This document shows, one piece after another, positions 17,425-27,700 of a stretch of DNA of 64,000 nucleotides; position 1 is the first letter of the stretch, and each line of letters opens with the position of its first letter. Made by a program: the position numbers and the translations under genes. The DNA is from an uncultured Shewanella sp. Its GTDB lineage: Bacteria; Pseudomonadota; Gammaproteobacteria; Enterobacterales; Shewanellaceae. The stretch lies in assembly GCF_947497935.1 (NCBI RefSeq), contig NZ_CANMIO010000007.1, forward strand, positions 1 through 64,000. Direction: 5' to 3'. The notes under the pieces were generated by a model. The model was not told the origin of the DNA, did not search any database, and saw nothing but the letters and a program-made list of their open reading frames with translations.

Positions 17425-18267
17425 TTGAGACTATTAACTCGTATTATCTTTAGCAGTGTGTTCACCTGTATAGCTTTTCAGACCAGCGCTGCCGTTGAAC
17501 TAAACGGCGAGCTATCCCAAGGGGCACTCGTACGAGCCAAAGTACAACCTGGTACTCAGGTATTTTTAAACGATGAAGTCGTTAAGGTAAATGAGCTCGG
17601 TCAGTTCGCCTTTGGTTTTGCCCGTGAAGCCGAGCTTGAGCAGATGCTTAAATTGGTTTATCCCGATGGTTTGACTGAGCTTAAGCCATTAAAACTGAAA
17701 CAGCGTCAGTATAAAATCCAGCAAGTAAATGGGATAAGTAAGAAGATCATGAAACCCGATCCTAAAGCACAAGCTCGTGCCGCTAAGGATTCAAAACAAG
17801 TTAAGGCGGCTAGGGCGCAATTTACCGAGAGCAATGCCTTTAACCAAGCTTTTATATGGCCACTAACTGGGAGGATCTCTGGGGTTTATGGTAGTCAGCG
17901 AGTCTATAACGGTAAGCCGGGAACGCCTCACTTCGGAGTAGACGTTGCTGCGAAAACGGGGACTGTCGTTGTGGCGCCAGCAGATGGGGTGATCTCACTT
18001 TCTGTGCCCGATATGTTCTATTCTGGTGGTACCATGATTATCGACCATGGCTATGGCGTAAGTTCAAGTTTCTTGCACTTGAGCAAGCTGTACGTTAAGC
18101 AAGGTCAGCTTGTTAAGCAGGGTGAGAAAGTGGCTGAGGTGGGTTCGACAGGACGCTCAACGGGTCCGCACCTAGACTGGCGAGTAAACTGGTACCAGAT
18201 GCGACTAGATCCAACGACGATAGTGCCGTCGATGCAAAGCGTGTTGGCTAAAGAGAAAAGCCAGTAA
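17425..18267 (+). CDS. Periplasmic M23 (LytM-type) metallopeptidase
   Basis: The 280-residue protein has an N-terminal signal peptide (to about FQTSAAV). A beta-rich segment and a basic linker precede the C-terminal M23 domain (about 150-265). All zinc and catalytic residues are present: HFGVD for the HxxxD ligand pair, the HLS region in SSFLHLSK and the last ligand in GPHLDWRV. It should therefore cut peptide cross-links in peptidoglycan, unlike degenerate activator LytM proteins. I start at the TTG at 17425 because AAGGAG sits 5 bases upstream; a GTG at 17419 overlaps that ribosome site. It may be co-transcribed with the T-fold gene. Confidence 0.92.
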   Translation: MRLLTRIIFSSVFTCIAFQTSAAVELNGELSQGALVRAKVQPGTQVFLNDEVVKVNELGQFAFGFAREAELEQMLKLVYPDGLTELKPLKLKQRQYKIQQVNGISKKIMKPDPKAQARAAKDSKQVKAARAQFTESNAFNQAFIWPLTGRISGVYGSQRVYNGKPGTPHFGVDVAAKTGTVVVAPADGVISLSVPDMFYSGGTMIIDHGYGVSSSFLHLSKLYVKQGQLVKQGEKVAEVGSTGRSTGPHLDWRVNWYQMRLDPTTIVPSMQSVLAKEKSQ

Positions 18268-18301
18268 TAGTAACTGACGGCTAGAGCTGAAGTTAACCTA
18301 C

Positions 18302-18331
18302 AAAAAAAGCAGTCTAAGGACTGCTTTTTTT
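18302..18331. terminator. Bidirectional terminator
   Basis: AGCAGTC-TAAG-GACTGCT stem flanked by A7 and T7, between the convergent M23 peptidase and DUF2062 genes. Confidence 0.92.
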
Positions 18332-18355
18332 GTAGGAAATTTTTATCAGCAAGAC

Positions 18356-18892
18356 TTATTTATAGCGCTTCTTCCATTTAAACAGTACTGAATATTTCCA
18401 TAGGTTTTTAATTATAAAAAAACCGACAAGGCCGAAAATGCCTGCCAAAACAAAACATCCCAAGAGAAATGGCGGACCTATAGTTTCGAGCGATGCTTGG
18501 ATCCAGTGCCAACTGGCTTCAAAGTTAAACGCTTGGGGCTCATGGCCTAGCAGTTTAGCTCCTAGCAGATAAGCCACATAAAACATAAAGGGCATGGTGA
18601 TTGGATTGGTGACCCATACCAGTGCGACAGCAAGAGGCAGGTTTACGTTGAATAAGATTGCTAGCGCTGCGGCTAATACCATTTGAAACGGCATAGGGAT
18701 CCACGCGACAAATAAGCCGACAGCAAACGCACCAGGTGCTGAGCGGCGATTTAACGACCATAAATTGGGTTTTAGCAGTAGATCGCCAAACATGCGCAGA
18801 TGTTTATGTTCACGCAATGTTTCTGGCTTGGGCATAAATTTTTCAATTAATTTTTTTGGCATAACTTCAATTTGCTGTCTTAACTTATTCAC
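18356..18892 (-). CDS. DUF2062 family inner-membrane protein
   Basis: A 178-residue membrane protein with the DUF2062 hallmarks. RRSAPGAFAVGLFVAWIPMPFQM is followed by a second helix and then VTNPITMPFMFYVAYLLG; a final helix lies at about 140-165. The family is widespread and of unknown function. It is transcribed toward the terminator shared with the M23 peptidase. Its start codon lies one base from the likely start of the divergent comEC gene, so each promoter must lie inside the other's coding region. Confidence 0.92.
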   Translation of the reverse strand: MNKLRQQIEVMPKKLIEKFMPKPETLREHKHLRMFGDLLLKPNLWSLNRRSAPGAFAVGLFVAWIPMPFQMVLAAALAILFNVNLPLAVALVWVTNPITMPFMFYVAYLLGAKLLGHEPQAFNFEASWHWIQASLETIGPPFLLGCFVLAGIFGLVGFFIIKNLWKYSVLFKWKKRYK

Positions 18893-18893
18893 T

Positions 18894-21314
18894 ATGAATC
18901 GATTTATGTGCGGCTACTGCATCACCATTATTTCAGCAATGCTTTGGCCCGCTCTGGCTGATCTTTATTTCCTACCTTTACTAATAGTAGTGGTTATTAC
19001 CGCCTGTAAGCGTGTGCCTTTCATTGCCGGAAGCTTATTTGCAATTAGCTGGATTAGCCTTTTTTATGCGTTATTAATGGGCTGGGCCACAGATGAACGA
19101 GTCGATACATTGAATGTTGAGGGCGAGATAGTATCACTTGTTCATACAAACGGCGACTGGATTAGTATGGATATTGTGCTGATTGATTCAATTTCCCCCC
19201 ATTTTGTTAATCGAAAGCTTAGATTAACTTGGAAGGAGGCGCCGCCTCTTACCCCCGGTCAATATTGGCAACTAACGATAAAACCTAAGCCTATCACCAG
19301 TATCTTAAATCAGGGGAGTTATAATCAACAAAAGAACTTGTTAGCTAAACACATTATAGGAAAAGGTAGAGTCGTTAGTGGGAAATTATTAAGCCACGAG
19401 CCTAATTTTCGGACTCAGTTAATCGCTGAACTCAAGCAAGCACTTAAGATCTACCCCAGTGGTGACTTGTTACTGGCGTTGGTGACGGGAGACAAGACAA
19501 TGCTCTCTTCCGAGCGTTGGCAACAGCTGAGAAACAGTGGTGCAGGCCATCTCTTTGCCATCTCAGGATTACATCTTTCAGTCGTCTCTGTGTGGCTATT
19601 AATCGGCGCTCGGTTTTTTTTATACCGATATAGCGCGGTGAATAGCCGCAGAAATTGGCTGCTGTGTTTGGCGTTGTCGGCGATTGGGACCGTTGCCTAC
19701 GCATACCTCGCGGGCTTTTCTGTGTCTACTCAGCGGCCGATGATTATGTTGCTCGCGTTTATCTGTTTTAGTGTATTGCAAAGACACTCCTCCAGTTGGG
19801 AGCGGTTGCTGTATGCACTTTTTGTGGTGCTATTCATCGATCCTTTGAGCATGTTGAGCACCAGCTTCTGGCTGTCTTTTAGCGCCTTGGGAATTATTTT
19901 ACTTACGGTGACTAGGCATTCTTTTTCGTCTCAAACTTTCGATGCCAGTCACGATGATGGAGGAATGGGTAACGCTAATCGGGGTGAGCGGATAACGTTA
20001 TGGTTCAAGTTACGCAGTACTTGTTTGGCATTTTGGGCCGTGCAGTGGCGCTTAACTCTTGGACTGTGTGTGGTTCAGGCTATCTTTTTTTCAGGAACCT
20101 CGTTAGTGAGTCTAGCGGTTAATCTGCTGCTGGTTCCCTGGTTTACGCTGGTTGTGATCCCCCTATGTTTGTTGTCATTGGTGGGCTTTATATTGGCAAC
20201 GAGTCTGGGATTGTCGGCTGCCAGCATATTTGAGCTTGCAGTAATGGCAATGGTGCCAGTGATAGCCATTTTGAACTACAGCAGTCAGTTAGAGTTTGTC
20301 TGGCTTGCGCTATCTGATCAAGTTATTGCGGGACTGATGATTGCACTCATTGGCCTCTACGTGATGATAAACGTAAAAGACGCTCTATGGCGACTAGTGC
20401 TGTCAGTGATGTTAGCGCCTCTGTTATTAATGAAGCTGTTAATGTTCACACCAACTGAAGATAGGCGCTGGCAAGTACATCTGCTCGATGTTGGTCAAGG
20501 CCTCTCTTTGGTGATAGAGAAGAGGAACCGAGCCATTATTTATGATACGGGGGCGCGATATGGTGACAGTTTTAGCTATGCCGAGCGCGTGGTGTTGCCT
20601 TTTCTTATTAGTAAAGGCATCGAGCAGCTTGATTACCTAGTCGTGAGTCATGGCGATAATGACCATGCTGGCGGGGCTGAGCTTATTATTCAGCGTTACC
20701 CTAATACTAAGCTGATTTCAGATCTTGATATGGCTATTGAAGTAGAACTTTCTTCTGAACTTGCTCAAAAATTTACATTAGCACAGCAATACACTTGCAG
20801 GCCCAAGGCACTCAAATGGCAAAACCTCACTCTCGAGGTGTTAGCTCCAAGTGAAGCAAGAGACGGCAACAATGGCTCGTGTGTGATCCGGATCAGTGAT
20901 GCGATTAACTCTGTATTATTGAGTGGCGATATCGAAAAACGAGCGGAGCGGGCACTACTTGCTATGGCTGAAGACAAGGCTGAGGGCAAGAAGCATACTA
21001 ACCTACAGAGCCGATTGTTAATCGCCCCCCATCATGGCAGCAAAACATCATCGACAGAGGCATTTATCGATGCTGTATCGCCAGAGCTGGTTTTATTCCC
21101 AGCAGGCTTTCAAAACCGCTATCGGTTTCCAAATTCTGAGGTTGTTTTACGCTACCATGAGCGGGATATTTTCACCCTAACCAGTGGAGAACAAGGTCAG
21201 ATAAGTATTTTATTTAATCAGGAAACAATGAAATTTCGAACTTATCGGTCGGATTTTGCACCATTTTGGTATAACCAAGTGTTTAGGTTTGGCCAGATTA
21301 AAAATCCAGAGTAG
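18894..21314 (+). CDS. comEC: ComEC/Rec2 DNA-uptake channel
   Basis: This 806-residue protein has the three ComEC parts: an N-terminal OB-like region between helices (about 70-180), the polytopic Competence domain (about 190-500, containing HLFAISGLHLSVVS) and a C-terminal metallo-beta-lactamase-like domain. The last shows DVGQGLS, the metal motif SHGDNDHAGG and IAPHHGSKTSS. It carries single-stranded DNA across the inner membrane during transformation. The open frame extends upstream to 18765, but that segment is antisense to the DUF2062 gene and not hydrophobic. The ATG at 18894 leads directly into the first helix; 18906 is an alternative. msbA follows 32 bases later. Confidence 0.93.
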   Translation: MNRFMCGYCITIISAMLWPALADLYFLPLLIVVVITACKRVPFIAGSLFAISWISLFYALLMGWATDERVDTLNVEGEIVSLVHTNGDWISMDIVLIDSISPHFVNRKLRLTWKEAPPLTPGQYWQLTIKPKPITSILNQGSYNQQKNLLAKHIIGKGRVVSGKLLSHEPNFRTQLIAELKQALKIYPSGDLLLALVTGDKTMLSSERWQQLRNSGAGHLFAISGLHLSVVSVWLLIGARFFLYRYSAVNSRRNWLLCLALSAIGTVAYAYLAGFSVSTQRPMIMLLAFICFSVLQRHSSSWERLLYALFVVLFIDPLSMLSTSFWLSFSALGIILLTVTRHSFSSQTFDASHDDGGMGNANRGERITLWFKLRSTCLAFWAVQWRLTLGLCVVQAIFFSGTSLVSLAVNLLLVPWFTLVVIPLCLLSLVGFILATSLGLSAASIFELAVMAMVPVIAILNYSSQLEFVWLALSDQVIAGLMIALIGLYVMINVKDALWRLVLSVMLAPLLLMKLLMFTPTEDRRWQVHLLDVGQGLSLVIEKRNRAIIYDTGARYGDSFSYAERVVLPFLISKGIEQLDYLVVSHGDNDHAGGAELIIQRYPNTKLISDLDMAIEVELSSELAQKFTLAQQYTCRPKALKWQNLTLEVLAPSEARDGNNGSCVIRISDAINSVLLSGDIEKRAERALLAMAEDKAEGKKHTNLQSRLLIAPHHGSKTSSTEAFIDAVSPELVLFPAGFQNRYRFPNSEVVLRYHERDIFTLTSGEQGQISILFNQETMKFRTYRSDFAPFWYNQVFRFGQIKNPE

Positions 21315-21346
21315 AATGCTTCTTTTGCCAATATGTTAATTCCTCA

Positions 21347-23170
21347 ATGACAACATCTCCTAAAAATGAAGTCTGGACTGTTTTTAAGCGCCTATTCGGC
21401 TATTTAAAGCCTCTAAAAGCAGTATTAGCTTGTGCTATTCTTGGCCTTGCTATGTACGCCCTTGTCGATGCCACTTTTATTGCAGTGATCAAACCCTTTA
21501 TTGATGAAGGCTTTGGTGGACAGGCCGGGCAAGCCGCTCAGGCTGCGGGTGGTATCGGAAGCATTGATTTTGGTACAGGGGCTGGCTTTAATTCAAGCAG
21601 CGATGTGTTATTGATAGCACCGTTTGTGGTCATCGGTCTTTTCTCGCTTCGCGGACTGGCCAACTTTCTATCGACCTACTGTATCTCTTATATGAGTGCA
21701 CGGGTGATCATGGATATGCGTCAAGAGGTATTTGAACATTATCTGACCTTGCCTGTGAGTTATATAGACTCAGAAAATACAGGTAATCTTATCTCTCGTG
21801 TCACCTATGACACCGAACAGATTGCCCGAGCATCGGGTAGTGCGCTGATCACTATTGTTCGAGATAGCATCACAGTGATCGGCATGATTGCCATCATGTT
21901 CTATTTCTCTTGGAAATTGTCTTTAGTTATCTTAGTTATTGGCCCGATTATTGGTCTAGTGATCACCGTTGTTAGCCGTCGTTTCCGTAAGGTCTCTAAG
22001 CAAATTCAAACGGCAATGGGCGGCGTAACTGCGGCAACAGAGCAGATGATCAAAGGTCACAAGAACGTGCTCTCTTTTGGTGGTCAAGAAACTGAAGCCC
22101 AGCGTTTCGCTAAAGTAAATAATCAGAATAGATATCAAACGATGAAGTTGGCAACGGCGCAGGCTATCAGTCAGCCGCTCGTGATGATTATCGGCTCATT
22201 TGCGTTAGCCTTTGTGTTATACGCAGCAAGCCTTGATAGTATGAAGTCAGAGCTGACGGCGGGTACCTTTGCCACAATCCTAGCGGCAATGTTAGCTATG
22301 TTACAACCAATCAAGAACTTAACCCGTGTTAATGCCGAGTTCCAGCGCGGTATCGCCGCCTGTACCACAGTGTTTGAGCTACTCGATACCGAGCCTGAGA
22401 GTGATACGGGAACGTTGGAAGTTGAAAGAGTTAAAGGCGAGCTTGCCTTTAACCATGTGCACTTTAGCTATCCTGGACATGAGAAGCTGGCACTAAACGA
22501 TATCGACTTTAAAGTTGAGCAGGGCCAAACCTTAGCCTTGGTAGGCCGTTCTGGTTCAGGTAAATCAACCATCGCAAGTCTAGTGACTCGCTTCTACACT
22601 GGCCTAAAGGGCGGGGAAATTACACTCGATGGGCAAAACATCGATGATTATAAGCTTAAAACGTTACGCAGCCAGGTTGCACTAGTATCACAGCAAGTGA
22701 CCTTGTTTAACGATACTATCGCCAATAATATCGCCTATGCCTATCCTGGTGTGGCGACTCGTGAGCAGATCATCGAAGCGGCAACTCTTGCTCATGCTAT
22801 GGAGTTTATTGAGCCTATGCCTGAAGGGCTGGATACTCAGATTGGTGAAAATGGTGTGATGCTCTCAGGCGGTCAAAGACAGCGTATCGCGATTGCCCGT
22901 GCAATATTGCGTAATGCACCAGTGTTAATTCTTGACGAGGCGACCTCAGCGCTCGATACCGAGTCTGAGAAGGCGATTCAGCAGGGCTTAGATAATCTAC
23001 GTCAAAATCGTACTTCGATTGTGATTGCTCACCGTTTGTCGACTATTGAAAGCGCCGATCAAATTTTGGTGGTTGACCAAGGGCAGATTGTCGAGCGTGG
23101 CAATCATGAAACCTTGCTGGCCAAAGGCGGCGTTTATGCCAACTTGTATCAGATGCAGTTTGGTAGCTAG
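21347..23170 (+). CDS. msbA: Lipid A export ABC transporter MsbA
   Basis: The 607-residue half-transporter flips lipid A-core from the inner to the outer leaflet of the inner membrane. Six membrane helices (about 15-310) precede the nucleotide-binding domain (about 350-600). This has Walker A GRSGSGKST, a Q loop in LVSQQVTLFND, signature LSGGQRQR, Walker B VLILDEATSALD and the switch His in IVIAHRLST. A Gly/Ala-rich loop after the first helix (GGQAGQAAQAAGG) extends the first periplasmic loop. lpxK begins at the base after its stop codon, the classic msbA-lpxK operon. Confidence 0.97.
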   Translation: MTTSPKNEVWTVFKRLFGYLKPLKAVLACAILGLAMYALVDATFIAVIKPFIDEGFGGQAGQAAQAAGGIGSIDFGTGAGFNSSSDVLLIAPFVVIGLFSLRGLANFLSTYCISYMSARVIMDMRQEVFEHYLTLPVSYIDSENTGNLISRVTYDTEQIARASGSALITIVRDSITVIGMIAIMFYFSWKLSLVILVIGPIIGLVITVVSRRFRKVSKQIQTAMGGVTAATEQMIKGHKNVLSFGGQETEAQRFAKVNNQNRYQTMKLATAQAISQPLVMIIGSFALAFVLYAASLDSMKSELTAGTFATILAAMLAMLQPIKNLTRVNAEFQRGIAACTTVFELLDTEPESDTGTLEVERVKGELAFNHVHFSYPGHEKLALNDIDFKVEQGQTLALVGRSGSGKSTIASLVTRFYTGLKGGEITLDGQNIDDYKLKTLRSQVALVSQQVTLFNDTIANNIAYAYPGVATREQIIEAATLAHAMEFIEPMPEGLDTQIGENGVMLSGGQRQRIAIARAILRNAPVLILDEATSALDTESEKAIQQGLDNLRQNRTSIVIAHRLSTIESADQILVVDQGQIVERGNHETLLAKGGVYANLYQMQFGS

Positions 23171-24163
23171 ATGCAGTCTTGGGTTAATAAATTATGGTAT
23201 CAGGGTCATCCGCTTAGGTTTGCGTTGTGGCCCTTATCGATACTCTTTGGTGCCATCACATGGCTGAGGCGTCAACTGTTCACGCTAGGTATTAAAAAGG
23301 CCACAAAGCTACCCGTACCTGTGATTATTGTCGGTAATATTACCGTGGGTGGAAGCGGCAAAACACCGACAGTGATCTATCTTATCGAGCTTCTGAGAAC
23401 GCACGGCTTTAAGCCTGGCGTTATCAGTCGTGGTTATGGCGTCGAAATCGAAGGCGTGAGAGTAGTATTGCCAGAAGATGCGCCGAGCAGCGTTGGTGAT
23501 GAGCCCGCGATGATAGTATCGCGTACCGGCGTACCTATGGTCGTTGGAGCCAAGCGAGTCGATGCGGCAAATAAGTTATTAACTGAATTTGATGTCGATA
23601 TCATCATCAGTGACGATGGGCTACAGCATTATCAACTAGCTCGTGATATAGAGCTTATTATTCTCGATGGTGAGCGCCGTTTAGGTAATGGTATGTTACT
23701 GCCAGCAGGACCGCTGCGCGAAGCGTCTTGGCGCCTTAAAAGCGTCGATCAGGTTATTGTAAATGGCGGTGAGGCTAAGAGTGCAGAGCAACAGATGCAG
23801 CTTGAGCCAACTAAGTGGCTACCAGTGTCGCCTGTGCATAAGGGAAGCTTACCACCGAGTCATTCACAGCCTTTAGTGGCGATGGCTGGGATAGGTAACC
23901 CGCAGCGCTTCTTCGACACATTAACTGAGCAGGGCTACCAAATCGAGCTGACGCAAGCATTTGATGACCATAGCACTTACAGTGATTCAACTCTCAATGA
24001 ACTTGCCAATGGGCGTTTGTTGGTGATGACTGAAAAAGATGCGGTGAAATGTCGCGATTTTGCAAAAGATAACTGGTGGTATCTCGCCGTAGATGCGAAG
24101 CTATCCGCCTCATTTGATCAACAACTACTCGCTAAAATAGATCGGTTAGTAGCAGATAAGTAA
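23171..24163 (+). CDS. lpxK: Tetraacyldisaccharide 4'-kinase
   Basis: LpxK adds the 4'-phosphate to the lipid A disaccharide at the cytoplasmic face of the inner membrane. The 330-residue length is normal. An N-terminal membrane-associated helix precedes the Walker A motif [12 protein letters not shown] (about 56-67). ISRGYG and [19 protein letters not shown] are family hallmarks. The ATG directly follows the msbA stop codon, which implies translational coupling. ycaR follows after 11 bases. Confidence 0.97.
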   Translation: MQSWVNKLWYQGHPLRFALWPLSILFGAITWLRRQLFTLGIKKATKLPVPVIIVGNITVGGSGKTPTVIYLIELLRTHGFKPGVISRGYGVEIEGVRVVLPEDAPSSVGDEPAMIVSRTGVPMVVGAKRVDAANKLLTEFDVDIIISDDGLQHYQLARDIELIILDGERRLGNGMLLPAGPLREASWRLKSVDQVIVNGGEAKSAEQQMQLEPTKWLPVSPVHKGSLPPSHSQPLVAMAGIGNPQRFFDTLTEQGYQIELTQAFDDHSTYSDSTLNELANGRLLVMTEKDAVKCRDFAKDNWWYLAVDAKLSASFDQQLLAKIDRLVADK

Positions 24164-24174
24164 AGGTATTCGAA

Positions 24175-24348
24175 ATGGCATTTGATAAAAAATTACTCGA
24201 AATTGTTGCGTGTCCAGTATGTAAGGGCAAACTTGAATACAACAAAGACGCCCAACAGCTGATCTGCAGAGCAGACAAATTGGCTTATCCAATCAATGAC
24301 GGTATTCCAGTATTGTTAGAAAACAAAGCTGAGTCTTTGGCTGAATAA
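24175..24348 (+). CDS. ycaR: YcaR/Trm112-like small zinc-ribbon protein (UPF0434)
   Basis: A 57-residue protein beginning [20 protein letters not shown] and containing [12 protein letters not shown], the two signatures of the YcaR/UPF0434 family. Cys13 and Cys16 form the ACPVC knuckle; Cys31 is in [11 protein letters not shown]. Homologues resemble the eukaryotic methyltransferase partner Trm112, but the bacterial role is not established. It follows lpxK by 11 bases, as in many gammaproteobacteria. The usual next gene, kdsB, is absent here; a terminator follows at once. Confidence 0.95.
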   Translation: MAFDKKLLEIVACPVCKGKLEYNKDAQQLICRADKLAYPINDGIPVLLENKAESLAE

Positions 24349-24363
24349 GTTTTGAGATCTAAT

Positions 24364-24389
24364 AAAAAAGCGCCTTTTGGCGCTTTTTT
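24364..24389 (+). terminator. Terminator of msbA-lpxK-ycaR
   Basis: AGCGCC-TTTT-GGCGCT stem with A6 before it and T6 after it, 16 bases past the ycaR stop. Confidence 0.93.
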
Positions 24390-24620
24390 ATTAGGTGCGA
24401 CAGTCTTAAATTGATTCTTATCGGTATTAAGCTTAACGGAGATAACGTTATGAGAACGACTCAAGCTTAATTGCGACTCACTAAACTCGCTTTAATTTCC
24501 CTATCGCTAATTTCACTATATTTAGTGAATATCGCTTATCAATTACTTAGCGTGAGATTGTTCAAAAAACGCGCGATCGATCAAAAAATGATCAGTTCTT
24601 GTTTGTAATTTATTCTCTCA

Positions 24621-24788
24621 CTTTGCTAGTATGCCGCCAGGTCGCTCTGGTCAAACCTAGAGCCAGCAAGGGTTTCCGTCCTTTGCGTTATGATTATTTA
24701 TTAATTTTCATACCGATAATACCAAAATGAGAAATCTGTCGTTAGACAGATTTAAATAAGTACGTTCGACTCTTAGGGGTAATGATAT
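24621..24788 (+). promoter_or_regulatory. Structured leader upstream of the secreted metalloprotease
   Basis: An extended -10 type box, TGCTAGTAT (24624-24632), precedes two consecutive hairpins. The first is GCTCTGG-TCAAA-CC-T-AGAGC (24644-24663). The second is GCAAGGG with CCTTTGC (24666-24686, one G-T pair). The leader would be about 150 nt. Promoter position is inferred; no known riboswitch class was recognised. The earlier part of the gap, 24390-24620, is AT-rich and shows nothing else. Confidence 0.4.
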
Positions 24789-27700
24789 TTGAATAACAAA
24801 AATGTCAAATTGGCATCGCATTCGGCTGCCACAATTTTGAAGCTATCGGCCACAACATTATTGGCCTTCTCTGCCTTCACTTTTTCAGTCGCTTCTACTG
24901 CCGCATCGGCTACCGATGCCAGATATGCTAGCACCCCAAACAGTAATAGCTCGGCCAGTCATAGCCATGCCCATGGTTATGCTCAAGAGCAAGGCCATGC
25001 TCAGGGCAGGAAAGCAAATGCCCATAAGCAACTGGTTGAAGAACAGACCTTGCAGCTTGCCAGTCGTATGACTGAGTTTCGTCATGCGAGCAAGTCAAAC
25101 AAGCAGTCGCTTAAACAGCAATTAGTTGAACAGGCTAAAAACCGTCAGGGATTGCTAAACGAATTGGTTAAAACCGATCCTCAAGCGGCGGTTCGTGCTG
25201 TATTACCTGAGTCCGCCAGAGCAGGCATGCCGAAGGATGTTTTGGCCATGCTGGCTCAAAAGCGTGAGCTTAGAGGTGAGCTGGAACTTTCATATATAGA
25301 TTATGAAAACGATAGTCATAGTCAGCTACGTCATGCGTTGATAACGGATAATGGCTCGGTAGACTTGCACCTTCCTGAAGGGGCAAAGTTTGAGCAGCTG
25401 AAAACTGGCGCTCAGATTAAAGCGAAAGGCTGGATGTTTAAAGGGAGCGACACTGATCAAACAGGATCTAGCGCGTTAGTGCTCAACGATGAAAGCGATA
25501 GTTTGCAGCTTGTCGCTGGCACCGATGTAATGAGCGTTTCGGCATCTAGCTTGCCTAATACTATGGGTGAGCAACGTACACTGGTTGCACTGGTTAACTT
25601 TCAGAACAACACCAGTCAGCCTTGGACGACAGCAGAAGTACAGGAACTGGTATTTGGGACTGTCAACGACTACTACCTAGAAGCATCTTACGGCCAGACT
25701 TGGTTAAACGGTGACGTGCAAGGTTACTTTACACTGCCAATCGATGCGACATGTCGAACCAACGATATCGATAACTATGGCCGTCAAGCGATAATCGATA
25801 GTGGCGTCAACATTTCTGACTATGATCGTCTAGTGTATATCTATCCTGAAAATTCAGATTGTGGTTGGACAGGTCAGGGTACTATTGGTGGTAACCCTTC
25901 TCGTGCCTTTATCAACGGCTCAATGACGCTGCGTACCGTTGGCCATGAGTTGGGACATAACTTTGGGTTATATCATGCTAAGGATTATGACTGTTCTGAA
26001 GGCGTATTAACGGGCCGTTGTATGTCATTTGAGTATGGCGACACCATGGATATCATGGGTAAATCTGGAGTAACGGGACATTTCAATGCGTTTAGTAAAC
26101 AGCAGCTTGGTTGGATAACGCCTGATACCGGAGGGATAGTTACTGCCGAGAGTGACGGTAGCTATCAGCTTGAGCCCTATGAAACTTTGCCAGCCGGCAT
26201 AGCTAAGGGACTTAAGGTACGACGTGGTACCGATGCCGATACAGGCTTACCTCTGTGGTATTACATTGAATATCGCCAGGCGATCGGTTTCGATGATTTT
26301 CTAGCGGGCAAAAATGGTATTACCGATGGCGTGGTATTACATCTAGCGACTGAAAATGATATGCAGAGTAACCTGCTCATCGATATGACACCAAACAGTG
26401 GTATTTATGATTTTGATGATGCAGCCTTGTTGGCGGGAACAAGTTATACCGACCCAGATGCTGGCGTAACGATTACCACTGAGTGGGCCGATGCTTCAGG
26501 CGCCAGCGTTAGTGTTAGCTATTCAGGTCTAAGCTGCGTAAAGGCAAGTCCGAGTTTGTCATTGCTGCCTAATGAAAGTGCTTGGGTTGAAGCGGGGACT
26601 TCAGTTACCTACAAAGCAACAGTAACCAATAATGACAGTGCTGATTGTGCGATATCTGATTATAAGGTGTCTGCTGTAGTGCCGAGTGGCTGGGCGGCGA
26701 CACAAAATAGTCTCAGCTTGGCACCTGGGATGAGCGGTACAGTAAGCTTGAATGTGACTTCGGCTGCGGCAGCTACCGATGGTTTCTACGATATTGCCAT
26801 CACGGCGGTTGACAGTAGTGACAGCGAGTACACTCTGACTGGTATCGTAAGCTATGTTGTTGACTCGCCTATCGAGGCCTGCGTCATGGCAAGCCCAAGA
26901 TTTGTCTTGTCGGTTGATAATAGTGGTGAGCTGGCTCCCGGGGAGGCTGCAACTTATCGAGGAACTATTACCAGTCAAGATAGCAGCAGTTGTGCAAGCA
27001 GTGACTTTGATGTGACAGCCAATGTACCAGCCGGTTGGCGTGCCGATAGCCTTGGGGTGAGTCTCACGCCAGGGGAGAGCCGCAACATTAGTTTGAACGT
27101 TGAGTCATCGACAGCTGCGCAAGATGGCACTTATGATTTCGATATGAGCGCGATAAACCGTCGCGATAATCGCTATATTGGCAATGATATCGCAAGCTAT
27201 ACGGTTGCAAAGCCACTGCCTACTTGTACACTGGCCGCGCCATCGATTGTGGTATCAAACCCTCAAGGGGGCGAGGTTACAGCAGGGACTCAGGTGAGTT
27301 ATAGCGCTACAGTAACGAGTCAAGACAGTGAAGCGTGCCCTGAGGCTGTATTTACTCTGTTTGCCGATGTGCCAAATGGCTGGAGTGCCAGTTCTACACG
27401 AGTGACGTTAGCGCCTGGAGCGAGTACTAAAGTCAATATTAGCGTGACATCGGATACCGAGGCGGAAGCTGGAGCAGTTAATATTGGCCTTAATGCTCAG
27501 AATGTGAGTGAAGCTGAGTATTTAGGAAAAACCAGTGTAAGTTATACGGTTAAGTCAGCTGTGAATACTGCGCCGGTGGCGGTTAGCGATAGTGTGACTA
27601 TGTCATCTAAAACATCAGTGGTTATCGATGTGCTAGCCAATGACTGGGATGCTGAGAATGACGAACTGACGATTGTTTCAGTGAGTCAGGGGGCTAAGGG

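Noticed and set aside
18765..18893. N-terminal extension of ComEC
   Set aside because: This stretch is antisense to the start of the DUF2062 gene, is polar and Cys-rich, and has no family support; ATG at 18894 fits the first helix.
24633..24690. Cyclic di-GMP (GEMM) riboswitch before the metalloprotease
   Set aside because: The two hairpins lack the conserved GEMM tetraloop and the GACGCAAAGCC type core.
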